A stretch of 64,000 nt of DNA from Enoplosus armatus (GCF_043641665.1 NC_092193.1:1681001-1745000); one strand, 5' to 3'; positions 24,763 to 38,800 are shown, counted from the first letter of the stretch. Numbers and translations are program-made. The notes: generated from the sequence alone by a model not told the origin.

Positions 24763-26140
24763 ACCTCCTCAGGTAGGACTGATAAACACAGCTAGTGGAG
24801 CCGAGAGTTTATTCTGTCAGAGGCTTCTACCTTGTTGGCTGCTAATGTCCACCGCCGTGCCTGATTCATGTCAATGACACAGGGTTTCACACTGATCTGT
24901 ATTCAATGAGGAAACCACAACTCCTTCAGCCCCCACTCCACAAGTAAGGTAAGGTGTTCTTCGCTGCTTACCAGTTTGTACCCAGTTCTGTTTGGTTAAC
25001 TGTTGCTCTCAGTATTTGTTGTTAACATACAGGTCTCAGTTTCTAGTGTCGTTGCTCTGTCATGACGTGTTCCCTGTCAAATCCTCTGCAGCTCTACGGA
25101 GCTTTTTAGCCTCATTCAGCTCCTAGTTTTGGTTTTCCAGCACGTTCTCTGTCTGGTTCAGTCTCAGTGTTTCCAGCAGCAGACAGCTGCTGAACACAGA
25201 GGAGCACATGACATAAACTTGTTTTAAATGGAAGGACTGCATCTCCTTGCGTTTCCTAGTTTTCATGGTTTTTATTTTACTTAAAGCCTCTACCTCGAAG
25301 GCGTTTTTGCCCTTCTGATATAAACCTTCATAGATCGTAAAACCGACTCTTTGTTGTCATTCGGATCCATTAACATGCAGAGTTGACCACTTCAGCTCTG
25401 AGGTGACATTAAAGATTGAATGAAGCTTGTATATAACTGCATAAATGAGAGCGCTGACCTCCTGCGCGCTGCGTTGACATCAGAAGTCCTGATAACTTCC
25501 CTGCTCTCAGTGAAATGTGCTCCGGGCTTGAATAACATTAATGATGCATTTCAAGCCGCAGGTGGGCCGAGCTGTTTGAGGCCGTTAAAGACACTGAACC
25601 GGCGAGCGGAGAAGGTCGGCCGTCTCGCTTTGCACGTCATTAATCAGCCTTGTAACAACGGGGTAATTTATGGAGCTGGGTAGGAGATGAATTCAGGTCT
25701 CTACTACACATGAAAAAAAAAAACGATGACATTTCTGGCCCCCCTCTGATGAGCATGTTCGTTTCTTTGATTGGGTTTGAGGTCCCCACATCACCCGGGG
25801 GGCTTTAAGGTTAGTGACAGAGTACGAGCAATAATGATAACGTGGAGCTCAGATGAGTGCAGCCTCTTGTGGTTGTGCAGAGAATTACAACAACATGGGA
25901 AGCAAAATGTAAACTTTTGTTTTGTAATATTTCAGGTATTTGGCACTCAGGCAAAGTTTTTATTGTATTCTTTTAAATACTTTTATGTTGGGAAAGATGA
26001 AAGCAGCATTTTCAAAACTGTGAAGGCTGGTGTTACTTTATATTTTTCTAATTGACAACAAATCCCATGAAATGACCAAAACCAGCAACATATCAATACT
26101 TCCTGACTGGTTCCTACTGAAGACGTAAATCACAAATATA

Positions 26141-26312
26141 TAGTTTCATGTTTCAAAAGGCTCAGTAATTTCCTCCAACAGCTGCTCGCTGTAGTTTCTA
26201 TCAAACTAACAGCAGGAGATAATGCATTTGTTGGGGACTATTTTCAGCGGCGGATGAATCCACATGTGGAGCTCTAGTGAGTGTTTGTGGCAGCAGGACG
26301 GTGTGTGTGTGT
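26141..26312 (+). repeat. dispersed repeat, copy 1 (partner at 60603)
   Basis: Shares with 60603-60772 the landmarks GGCTCAGTAATTT, GTTGGGGACTATTT and AGCGGCGGATGAATCCACAT, then GCAGCAGGACGGTGT, in the same order and orientation. It is a non-coding family that I believe is common in fish; it lies just upstream of oc90. Confidence 0.8.
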
Positions 26313-26820
26313 GTCCAGATAAACTACAGTGTGTGTGTTCATGGTGATGTGTTTTATTAATAATAATAATAATAATAAGAAGAAGAAGAAGATATGATAT
26401 ATCACACAACACCTGCACATGGGATATGTTGAATGTAAAAATGTAGGCTTAGTCTATAAAAAATCAAAGCCTGCATCAGCGTGAGACTAATTACCTCAAT
26501 TATTACATTACGTTATTACACTCAAGGCAACAATTTATTTCAGCTAACTTCAGCTCTAGAAATCAAATTGCACTTCAATCTTTCTTTGAATATTGTAGAA
26601 AATCTACCACAGCGAAAACTTACATGCAACAAATTTTCATGGTGGTGTATTCAAGGAAACAACTGGGAACTGACAGAGAATCTGCTGGTGAGAAGAGGTG
26701 ATATGATGAGCTGCTGTGTGTCGGAGCAAAGGTTTTACTATGAACTGCTTTGTGACCATGTAATGATGCTCAGAGCGCCCTTAAAGAAAAGCCTTCTCCC
26801 TCTTAACGCAGGTGCAAGTC

Positions 26821-26863
26821 ATGTTTCTGATATGGACTTTCATGCTATCTGCTGTTCCAAGCG
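26821..26863 (+). CDS. oc90: oc90 exon 1: start and signal peptide
   Basis: [14 protein letters not shown], a hydrophobic signal peptide completed by exon 2 (ALSAS). A CCCTCTTAACGCAG acceptor-like site ends at 26811, so a non-coding 5' exon probably lies upstream. Donor GTGAGT, phase 1. Confidence 0.78.
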
Positions 26864-29800
26864 GTGAGTTCGCTGCTACGTTCATAAACACATGTACTAT
26901 TTTAAGGGGACACTCTGTCGCATCGCAAAATTGATATTGACAATCGATATTTACAACTGCTGATTTGATAGATTATTATAATAATTCTATTACATATAAT
27001 TAGCTGCAACCGAAAAGTTATTGTTAAAGGCTTGTAACTGATCTGTAAAGAATTAGCAAATCATTATCAGCTATTAATGAAGCTATTAGTACACACCTTC
27101 ACAGAGGGTGCCTTCTCAGGAAGAGGAACCGCCATGATTGATGTGATTTATTTTTCACTGTTCAGTAGTAGACCTCTCTAACTGGGACGGTTTCATGTGT
27201 TTTGTGTACTTCTACTAATGTGGCATGATGTAATAAGATGGTTTATTCATGTGTTAAATGTTAAACCAAACCACTATTCTAATAATTACTCATCTCTGTC
27301 TTCAGCACTTTCTGCCAGCTCCATCTTTTGCCCGGACCCAGAGGCCAGCGACCACAACACAGATCACGTGATCGGTGAGGATGAACCCGTAATTAATAAA
27401 CAGTGAGCAATGTGACTGTCACGCGAGACACATAGCCTCGCCTCATATTAACGAATGAAGGAATCAGCTAATCAAAGTCTGTGATTCATTGGTTTACTGA
27501 GTTCAAGGGATCAGTCACGCAGCATTTCACATGAGGGTGCTTTATGGAGGCCTGCAGGGAGTGACCAGTTTTCTTCTGAAGGTCAGAGTGCTGGTGGGGA
27601 TTCAGTGTCTTCACTGTCATCTTCAGCTCAATATGTGGGCAAACCATCAGTTCATATTTATTGACAAGTAGTTTAACTGTATGCTAATCTGCTAATCTGA
27701 GGGATCCACATGATGATGCGTCTGTAAATCGCTCAAAAGATGGATGCTGATTTGACCAAACAAACTAAAGTAAGATATATATATTATATATTGTTATATT
27801 TATTAACTGGTTTCAATGCTGTCTGACTTTTTGGGCCATTTTCTGGTTGTTGTTGTTGACATCAAGGCTGACTGCTTCACAGGATGTTCTGTGACACCTA
27901 TAGTCCTAATCAGCACGGTGGGTACATCTGGCATGTGGAGAGCTGTGGCCTAAATAATCTTCTGCCCTGCATGCGTCTCTGGACTCGGCTTACTGGAACC
28001 TGCCAACAGGATTATCTATGATTAAATCACTGCGCTCTCCACCTGCAAGATGGAGGAAATGGAGAAAGAGTGAAATTGTTTAGGTTTGTTCCTCTTACAG
28101 CTTCTGTGTGTTTTCATCTCGTTTCTTCTTCCCTTGGCGCAGGTTGTCTCGGCCTGCGCTTCACCTGGCTCCACTCGGTCTTCGATAATTTCCCCTCGCT
28201 GCTGAGTTTTGCTCTGGAGCTCCGCTGTGCGACGGGGCTTTGTCCACGCGACCTGGAAAATTACGGCTGCTCCTGCAGATATGTGGCCGCCGGGAACCCT
28301 GTGGATCCTCTGGACGTGTGAGTAAGACTCAGATCGCAGCAGGAAGCGGCTGCAGCAGCTGCAGCACCTGCTGGAGTTAAAATACAGCATGCTGGCTTCA
28401 TTGAATTCACAGGCTGGAGGTGGGCTACAGGTGGAGTCCTACAACTCAAATGGGCAGAAGATTTGTGACGACCGGCTGGAGAGTGATTGATATCAGAGTC
28501 ATTGGCATTGATAAACGAACCCTCCCTTCCCCCATGAGAGAGTTTCTTCATTTTATAGTGATGTAGAAAAACTTTCTGAACTTCTGATCAATCTTCACTG
28601 TGATGAACAGAAGGATGAACTTGATGAGCCTCAGTTGTCCCAAAGTGACATTACATTTGCTCAGCTTGATACAGTATGTGCCACGTCATGTAGAGTCAGG
28701 TATAATCACTCCACCGGGGAGGGGGCAGGCAGTGTGTAGAGCTCTTGGTCAATGTCGTCTCTCATTCGATATCATCAGGTCCAGAGCCTCCGAACATAAA
28801 GCACGCCAAGTGTGAAGGACTCTGTCTGTCTGTGAACAATGTCGACTTGTTGAACTCCTAAAGAATGATTGTGTCCCTCTGCTGGCTAAAGTAAAGTTGG
28901 ACCTTAGATATTTTAGGCGTCTAAAGGACCCTCATTTCTTCTTTGCTGCAGCTGCTGTGAGACTCACAGGCTGTGTTACCAGAACGCTGCCCCCTGCAGG
29001 CAGGAGCCGCCTCTCCTCCCAGACAACTTCACCTGTTCGGCTGCAAACACCAGCTGTGGTAAGACTCACACTGACAAGAAACAGTTTCATATTTTGGGAA
29101 ATACGCTTATTTGCTGTCTCGTGTCTGTGAAGTTAGTATGAAGCTACAAAAAAATAGTCCGGGACATTACCCATCGTAAAAACACAGATGTCGTTTTTAC
29201 ACTTTTTTACCTTTTTGTGTAGATTAAACAAACCAGTGTTAACCAGTGAGCTTTAGAGGTGCTGGTAGGTGGATTTTGTTTCCTTCAGACAGAGCCAGGC
29301 TAGCTGTTTCCAGTCTCCATGCTAAGCTAAGCTAACTGGCCTGAGCGGTTCTATTCACCACACAGACATGAAAGTGGAATCAATCCTCTCCTCTAACTCT
29401 CAGCCAGAAAGAGAGTAAACGTGTAAATATGTGTAGGTGTTATGAAAATAACCGTCACATCAAAACAGGCCCATCTAGTCATTTTACACCAGAAGAAATA
29501 CAAATTGTGACATGAGTCCTACGTGTCTTTGTGTATATTAGATGACAGTTCTGTCTATTGAATTGACGGTCTTTTGTTTTACCTGGGAGATGCTGGTGAT
29601 TGGTGTCAGCAGAGGTTTTGTGAATGTGACCGGGCTGCCATCGACTGCATGACTCAGAGCTCATACAACTCAGCGCTGAGAGGCCTCGCCGAGTCGTCCT
29701 GCTCTGCTACAAATCACACAGGTAACTTCATCAGGGGAGAAACGGGAGACGGCGGCCTGATAAACCTGCAAAGCAACAAACTGCTCATTGAACAGAAACA

Positions 29801-32800
29801 CACTGCAGGGCTGGGTAGTGGAGACAGAATCATATATTAACATATGAACATATTTTCTATATATACATTCATACTGGACAGTTTTTACTCTTGTAACATG
29901 ATACAATATTATCATTACCTGATATATCAATAAATCACTCAGCTCTAAGTGTCCATTAAAACTGGATACGTACATATTCAAATATTATGAAGCATAATGA
30001 AAGGTTAAAAGGAACCAACAAGTTATCAAACCATGTTCATTAAATTACATGAGTTCATGTAGCGAGCTATTCGCAGCAGCCGGCATCATTAACGCTGCTG
30101 CTGCTCTCGACCGAGTCCCAACAACAGTCTGAATCCCTCATTAGTTTGATTCTGCGTTTCAGACGTGCTCAGCAGCACCGTGGACACCGGCGCAGCCTTC
30201 AGAGGAGCAGGTGAGTCTGAGTGACGTCGGCACACTTCAGCTGAAACTCTGATCGAATGACGCCGAGTCAGGGAGCTTTGAGGGCACGACCACCGAAATG
30301 TCCTCGTCAGCTCGCACCACACAGCGCGTCAGCTTCTGAGCGGGTCAGCGATGTCGGATCCGAGGAAGCGATTGATTGGGTAGAAACACAGAAAGCTGAG
30401 TCACACCTCTGTGGCCCTCAGCCAATTAAAACAGTGACCTCTTGATGTTTAATCCTGCAGCTTCCTGCCCACGCACAGCTGGGGAAAAAGTTCCTTTGAG
30501 CCGTCAGGTCCAAATATAGATGTTCTGCTGAGCTGATCTCAGTCTGAGGGCGGCAGGAGAAGTTTAGGTAGAGGAGAGAGGCGTGTCAGACATGTGGAGT
30601 TTTTCATGTCAAGTCCTGATGAAAACTCTTGTAGTATTAAAGGTACGACTCATGTGTTGTAGGTCTGTAAAGGTCAAATCACTGTAGAAACTAAAGTAAA
30701 CTAAACTAAGTTAATCAGGAACTGAATGGAAGCTAAAAAGTCCCTTTGAAGAACGATCTATTGCACCAACAGAGGATTATATTATATGTTATATAATGTA
30801 TATATTATTACATTATATAATATGTATGTTATATTATAGAGTAGCTCCTGTTTTCTGTCTCTGGTGCTGCGTCTCAATCCATCCATATCCATATCTTTAA
30901 TTTGTAAAACTGTACTGAAGGCTTCATGTTAGACTGGCTCTTTCTAGAGAGACTGAGCACATCTGTATCTGTTGGTCCGGTCCTTGTCCTTCTTCTTTCC
31001 AGATGTTCTCTCAGCAGGAAACGACTCTGTGAGCTACCGGCTGTCCAACTCGTCCCTCCCGTCCGCAGGTAAAAGCCCTGTTTGTGGTTGAGTTCACTGT
31101 AAAGCTCTCTGTTCAGACAGAAGAGGGAGAAAATGGCATTTCAGTTTGCGGTGAGAGTTTGATGACGCTTGAGTCCTTCAAGTGTGAGAAAATGGACGGA
31201 AGAACTCCATGTTGTTTCTGATCAAACTGATGTGAAGCAGACAGTCGTTATACATATCATGTGACTGACTGAGGATTATGCTGTCGGCTGTCTGAGGTCA
31301 CAGACGGTTAATAAAGCTCCCAAAGTATTGACCTGTTTTTTTAACCAAGAACAAATCGCAACTTCACAATCCCGAACATTTACCAACATATGGAAAACAA
31401 TGTATATTAGTGCTAAAACAGAAGATTAAACAACCATTTTAATAACTACTTACTCATTTCTTTTTACTATCTTCTGACATTTCATGAACTAAAATTGGTA
31501 AATCCAAAAGATAATTGATAATGAAAATAATGAAAATGCAGTGGTTCTGGTTCCCAACCTTTTTGACTTCACCCTTCATGTGCCGCTCAGAAACCCCCTG
31601 TGCACAGGGTTCAGAGTTTAACCAAAAAGCGATGTTCCCTTCTCAATATTCACAACAATAATAATAGTATTCATAATTATACATTTTATTTATACAACCC
31701 TTTTCTGGACAAATCAGGCAATTTAAATAAAAAAATAAAACGCAAAACAGAAGCAGAATCATATTGTAGTGTAGTGTGAAAGTCTGTTAATCAAACTAAT
31801 AATTAATAATAACGAACTGTGATCAGTGATGGTCTGTGTCTGACCAGCAGAGATGGACCCGCTAATGACCAGCAGAGTGGATAACCAGAGTGACACCGCT
31901 GGGATGGACGGTGGCCTCATCACCCCGCCGCCGCCGCCGCCGCCGCCGGGCCCCCCGGACCCCCCGGGCACGACCCCCCAGCTGACGCCTGCTGGTACGC
32001 TTTCTAATTGGCCCACAGGTCACAGGTTTAACACGGAGTTGAGCAGAGGGCAAAACCTGGATGATTTAAACACTGCATGCCTCCTCTCTGTGTGTGTGTG
32101 GTCCATGCTGTAAAACATGGGAGTTTTTATACTTATATATGTATACTTCATACTTTATTTATCAAAAGCCAGGCTATTAAAACACGATATGTATGATAGT
32201 GGCATTAAAAGAAAATCATAATTTGGACGTAGAACATAAAGGAAATGGTCTGATATATTTCCATATCAATATAATATTGATAGTCTAGTTTTACTCAAAC
32301 GTCCTGCAGGTATTAAGTTCACCATTTAAGTTCATTGTACAGTTCATTGTTCTGTGCATTGAATATAATGAAATATACATAAAGACATTTCAAAAGAAGA
32401 AGGCTACTTTCCCCCCTTTTTTGTAATTGTATGTGGGTGGGGGGTGGTGGGGGTCACCGGTGTGTATACAATGCTAAAATAGGGGTCCCTTAAGATAGAA
32501 AAGATGCAGGTGTTATGTATCATGGTGAAGACTACATTTTATTGTTCCCTTTGGGGATCGTGGGTCACTTCAGCAGAGATAAACGCCTCTGAACAATCAT
32601 CAAAATGCATTTATTTAATACCTTTAATACAGTTTTTGTGTTTCAAACTGCATCAGGATTGTGCCGCTTATATTAAGCACGGCTGTATGATCTTATTTAA
32701 AAGTAGTTTTTACACATTAGTATTGAAAGTATTCGCTGTGTGATGATGGTGATGTTTCTCTGTGGCGTCTCACCTCAGAGGAGTTTGAGGAAGGTGAAGG

Positions 32801-35800
32801 TGGTGCAGAGGAGGTAGAGGAGGAAGAGGAGGAAGAGGCGACACACACGAGTTTCATCTCGAAAGGTAAAACAGTTGCATTACTCACCCTCTCGTTTCCA
32901 TCTGTACGCACTTACTGTGATCCTCCCTCAAGTACTTTTCTGGCAAACCGAGCTGCTCATAATTACATTTGGCTCGAGCTGACCGTTCTGCAGCTTCCAA
33001 AACACCAGAAATAATTTCCCCGCTGTTGGCGTCCTGCTGCTCGGTGACTCACTTGGCTCAGACGTTTCCTGTCGCTGCTTTTACAGATTTGAATGAGGCT
33101 GTGACAGAGGAAGCACTAGAGCTGGGAGAGATAAATCAGGACCAGACGACCCACAATCCTTCAGCGATCAGCCCCGGTGAGCCGATAAATGTGAACGTGC
33201 TCCTTGTTTGTAATATAAAGGAACAGTTGATGTTGATTCCTATAGCTGAACAGTGATTCACCCGATGCTCTCTAAAAGTCACACAACAATACACTAACAA
33301 TCAACAATAAAACAACTCAATTCAAAGCGAGACTATAAAAGGTTTAAAATCAGTTCCACGCGCTCGGCTGGTTTGCTGCTACAGTCTCACTGGGTCTGAC
33401 ATGAGCAGCAGGTTGTGGAAGCTAAAGTCAGCCACATGTAGATAGATGTCGTTGTCTGGAGGAGTTAGTTCCCAGTCAGACCAGCATGTTTATCACAATA
33501 AAGACATCGAGAGAAGTAAATCTGAGAGAGCCAGAGTTCAAAATGGAGGAAGCTATCAAATGACAGTCGCTGCGTCACATTGTGAGAATAAACTTGACAA
33601 AAGATCCCAAAAAAAATCCAAACTTCCAGCGGCAGACATTTTAATATTTTGTATTAGAAGACGTGAAGTTCTCTTTCTGCTCTGACTGGGCACTAAGACT
33701 GTGTTTTAGCATTCTTTATTTACAGAGCTGCTCGGGGCAACAACCGGAGTGATCAGACGGGTTTTAAGAAAGGTTATTCATACTCCCTAAACTACTCATC
33801 TGGAAAACAAAAACTTCTTATCCAAACAGATTTTGCAGTTTGAACTTTGACCTTATTATATGGGGGACATGGGGGACTTCTTCAGACCACATCTCTATAA
33901 TGGAGTCTGAGGGATAATAATGATAATAATAATAATAGTCACCATAGTTTCCTCTGATGTCAGCAGTTAAGTTTATGATTTGATTAAAATGTCATATCCA
34001 ACATCAAGGTTGCAAAGACTCTAATACCTCCAGAAGGGTTGAATAAAATCTGAACTGTGATGATATAAAAACAAGATGGCACCATTCGTTTCAGTGTAAG
34101 GCTGTAGTCTCAGGCTGTGTGTGATTTCAAAGGTTTTATTTACATCATCTCACACATCTCAACAACACTTTAAATACTTTTTGAATTCTCTGCTGCAGAG
34201 TCGGTTTCATTCGTCCGTGACGGAGAAACACAGAGCGAACTCTCTTCTCAGAGCTTTGGAGAAGAAAACATGGAGACGTCTTCAACACCGGCAGCTTCAC
34301 GCGCTGACGTCACACCTTCCGGTCGGACTACACCTTCTCTGAGGACTACAACTCCCAGAGAGCGGACTCCAACTGGTCTGGAGGAGTCGTCTGAGGAAGG
34401 TGATGAGGGTCTTTTTGTTTTTACATTTAAACACGTGCAACATATAAACAAGATAAAAACAAACAAAAACATACCAAAACAAAACCTGTAAAAAATAATG
34501 TAAAAATCTAAAACAAAGACGGGTAGATTAAATACTAAAAAATGTTACATCTTTAATGTATCTGTAGATCTGTTTTAACGGTAAATATTGTTGAAAATTA
34601 AGAATTTATTCTCAGTTATTATTGATTTTTATCTGATGTCTCTGCAGGTTCAGTCGTCATCACAAGTTCATCACTGACGGCAAAACCACAGATCAGTCCG
34701 TCTGAGAGAATAAACACCCCCAGTGCCATGCCCATAAAGTCATCTGAGGAAGAAGAAGAAGAAGAAGAAGAAGACGGGAAAGAGGAGGAGGAGGATGATG
34801 AAGAGGAGCAGGAGGATTCAGGTGAACGTGGTCAGTTTAACGAAACACACTTCCTTTTGTATCTTCTGATTCCAAAATGATTCACTCAGACCTTGACCTG
34901 AACCTGGAGTCGCCCCGTGAGACTTAAACCTCTCTGCTCTGAATGGTTGAGAATCTAAACTTGTTTATTGTTGTTGTTCTTCATCAGTCAAGGATGCGCT
35001 CACAACTGTGTTTCCAACAGCACCGTCAACAGCACCGTCAACAACACCGTCAACAGCACCGTCAACAGCACCGTCAACAGCACCGTCAACAACTCCGACA
35101 CAGACTGTAACCACAGAGGAGTCCAACGAGGCGGCAGCAAAGACAACATCAGCCTCTCTAACCGGTCTGTTACATTTTACATGAGGAAGCATCCAAATCC
35201 AAGACCCGAATCTAGTCTTGTCAAGATTAACATTATTGGTCCTGTAATTAAGTCTCGTCTCGTCAAACCAACAATATGTTAGTCTTGATCTTTAAAAACA
35301 AATATATATACAGTTTAATGTTTAAAGAGGTTCAGTAAAATCACACAGAGACGACATGTACAAGTTTTAAATCCAGGAAGAAAGAAGAGTGAAGAGGAAT
35401 GTCTTCATGTCTAACTTCTGAAGGTCTTCGTGCTCCGCCCTCTTCAGGTGGAGGAGGTGGCGTCTTTACTTACACCAGCAACACCTCCGGCTTCAGAGCA
35501 GGGGGGAGGAGAGCAGGGGGGAGGAGAACAGAGAGGAGAGCAGGGAGGAGAGGAGGGGGGAGAGGAGGGAGGAGGAGAACAGGGGGGAGGAGAACAGAGA
35601 GGAGAGCAGGGAGGAGAGCAGGGAGGAGAGCAGGGGGGAGGAGAGCAGGGGGGGAGGAGAACAGGGAGGAGAGCTGGGAAGAGAGGAGGGAGGAGAGCAG
35701 GGGGGAGGAGAGCAGGGGGGAGAGAAGGGAGGAGGTGGCGTCTTTACTTACACCAGCAACACCTCCGGCTTCAGAGCAGGGGGGAGGAGAGCAGGGGGGA

Positions 35801-38800
35801 GGAGAACAGGGGGGAGGAGAACAGAGAAGGGAGGAGAGCAGGGGGGAGGAGAACAGGGAGGAGAGCAGGGAAGAGAGGAGGGAGGAGAGCAGGGGGGAGG
35901 AGAACAGGGAGGAGAGCTGGGAAGAGAGGAGGGAGGAGAGCAGGGGGGAGGAGAACAGAGAGGAGAGCAGGGAGGAGAGGAGGGGGGAGAGGAGGGAGGA
36001 GAGCAGGGGGGAGGAGAGCAGAGAGGGAGGAGAGCAGGGAAGAGAGGAGGGAGGAGAGCAGGGGGGAGGAGAGCAGAGAGGGAGGAGAGCAGGGAAGAGA
36101 GGAGGGAGGAGAGCAGGGAGGAGGAGAGGAGGGAGGAGGAGAGCAGGGGGGAGGAGAGCAGGGAGGAGGAGAGCAGAGAGGAGAGCAGGGAGGAGAGGAG
36201 GGAAGAGAGGAGGGAGGGAGGAGAGAGGAGAGGAGGGAGGAGAGCAGGGAGGAGAGGAGAGAGGAGAGGAGGGAGGAGAGGAGGGAAGAGAGGAGGGAGG
36301 GAGGAGAGAGGAGAGGAGGGAGGAGAGCAGGGAGGAGAGGAGAGAGGAGAGGAGGGAGGAGAGGAGGGAAGAGAGGAGGGAGGAGAGCAGGGAGGAGGAG
36401 AGCAGAGAGGAGAGCAGGGAGGGAGGAGAGAGGAGAGGAGGGAGGAGAGGAGGGAAGAGAGGAGGGAGGAGAGCAGGGAAGAGAGGAGGAGAGCAGGGAA
36501 GAGAGGAGGGAGGAGAGCAGGGAGGAGAGCAGGGAGGGAGGAGAGAGGAGAGGAGGGAGGAGAGGAGGGAGGAGAACAGGGAGGAGAGCAGAGAGGGAGG
36601 AGAGCAGGGGGGAGGAGAGCAGGGGGGAGGAGAGCAGGAGGGAGGAGAACAGTTTTCTGAGGTCAGCTCACTGTTTGAAAACCAAAGTGTAAAATCAGAA
36701 CTTGTGTTTGATCTCCTTCACTACGTCTTGGCTGCGACTACTAACTTCCTGGAGTCATCAATGGTTGCCTAGTAACAACACCTAGCCCAAAAATAGTCTG
36801 ACCCCCCCCCCCCCCCCCCCCGTAAAGGGTGGGGCTGTTTCCTGCTGCTTCCCCCGCTCTCCGGCCTTTGTGCTAAGCTAATGGCCTGCTGGCTGTTGCT
36901 TCATATTTCCCATACAGACATTTGCTTCTTTGTTGTCTCCAGCAGAGAAACGTTGGCTTTAAGCCGACGTCTGTGTCCGCGACACATCAGCAGCGTTCAG
37001 TGATGATATCTAGTCAGTGAGATGCTGTTTAAACATGCGACTATATGAATCCTGTCTTTAAAAAACAGTTGCAAAGGATCAGGCCCCAGGACCAGGACCA
37101 GGACCAGGACCAGGAAGGATTACCAGGGTGACAAAAAGACCCTCAACAACAACAAGCTCGCCACCACAAAGCAGCGCGGTCACAGCCGACACATCGTGGG
37201 AGGAAGACGTCGGGCTGCTGACCCCCGCTGCTCTTCCTCTCAGTCTCCTGAGCCAAGGTGAGGCAGCTCCAGGCACAGCAGCACTCCACGTGGAGAGATC
37301 TGTAGGAATGAATTAGCATGACATTAAGACACTGGGGGAGCATCTGTTGAAGAAAGTATCAGAATCACTTCACTGTGAGGCAGGAACTCGTCCGTCCGGC
37401 CGCGTTAACGCTCATTAAATAACACTTTCTCTGGTTTAATTTGTGCAGAGATTTTTCAGAGAGTAATGATATTTATGATATTCACAGTGTCCCAGTGGAT
37501 AATCCACAGAACACACTGGAGACAGAACTTTTACTTTCTACCAAAGACATAGTGTCCATGGAGGCTGCCGACAGTTTCAGAGCGCCTGATTCTGGAGAGT
37601 CTCGTAGCTGTTGAGGTCTGTGAGCACCAGAAACTGAATCCCTTTCACCTCTATTGTATCAGAGAGGATGCAGAAAACTCTTAACTCTTAACGGAGGAAT
37701 AAAACCAAAACCTGTCTGCATTCATAGACACCACCACAGAAGAAGAAGAAGACACAACGAGACGACGTCATTAAAAGAGCTCCAGCTCAAACGATGGAAA
37801 ACATGAATGAAATGTGACATTTCTGTTGGCACTAATGTGAGGAAGGCCACAGTCTCCTCATCGGTTCACAGATCGGATGTTTGCAGCTCTTCTAAACTTT
37901 AAGTCACATCCTTCATGCACTTTTTCGCCTCAGCCGAGCGTAAAAACATTATTTGGAAATGTCAAAATAATTTCCACTCAAACGCATTTTGTGATGATTT
38001 GAAAACAAAATGATGAATGAAATTGGTTGTTTTTTTTAATGATGTCCCACCTTCCCGCTACAGGAAAGACAACTCAACGACCCGCAACCTCATCATCAGC
38101 GTCAACGAGAAGCGTCTCTCAGAAGACGCGAGGAAGCCGGCTCCCCTCAGAGGTCAGCGCCTCCACCGGAGCCACAACAGCAGCCTCGTACGCCGCGACT
38201 GAGGCTGAATCTGAGGAGGAGAAACCTCCATGTGTGGAAGGAGAGCTGGCAGACAGCTCGCAGGAGGAAGACACAGATGGTAGAGTTTGGTCAGATGTAG
38301 GCCAAAATAACTGTAGTTAAAATATACAAAATCCAAGCAGCATGCTGTTTGTCTTTCTTACCTTCAACAAGCCTTCTGTCAGGTTAAATTAAATTGAAAT
38401 ATAATGATGTTAAGTGATATTAAGCAGGTTCCTCTCATACAGTTCATTCGACCTCTAATGGCAGCCAGAAGAAAACCAGCCATAACAGACATTAACAATA
38501 AATGCACTTTATATAATAAAGCTAATAAAAGTCCAGCTGATGTTTTCTTTCTTAGCTTGAGGCTTGTTTGGTTTTGTAGGTTAAGCGTGGCGTGACACTA
38601 GTTTCTCTTCCAGGTGAGGAGGGTACACAGAGTAAACCAGAGGACCAGAGTTACTTACTAATACTACTCACTGAAAAACTCCATCAAACAGCTCCGAACC
38701 TTCTGTATTTAACAGGTGTGCAAACAGAAAACAAGACACCACAAACCCTCCAAACCGGTAGCTAGCTAGTCAGCTAATAGACCCAACATGTGGCTGCAAC

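Larger units (their letters stand above)
23426..26811 (+). other. hhla1-oc90 intergenic region
   Basis: No coding exon found. It probably holds the hhla1 3' UTR (candidate AATAAA at 23844-23849) and the oc90 promoter and 5' UTR exon, which I could not locate. It also contains an 18-C run and a dispersed repeat. Confidence 0.5.

Noticed and set aside
29600..29721. Alternative start of oc90 exon 5 at the stronger AG sites (29610-29616)
   Set aside because: These give a frameshift with exon 4. The site ending at 29589 keeps phase and supplies the expected residues before the first Cys.
35499..36652. CRISPR-like array
   Set aside because: Units are contiguous and imperfect with no spacers, in a vertebrate intron; it is a minisatellite.
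35399..36772. Overlapping open frames of about 457 and 420 codons, Arg/Glu/Gly-rich
   Set aside because: The + strand here has almost no T, so stop codons cannot form in any frame. Length carries no evidence of coding, and neither frame joins neighbouring oc90 exons in phase through usable splice sites.
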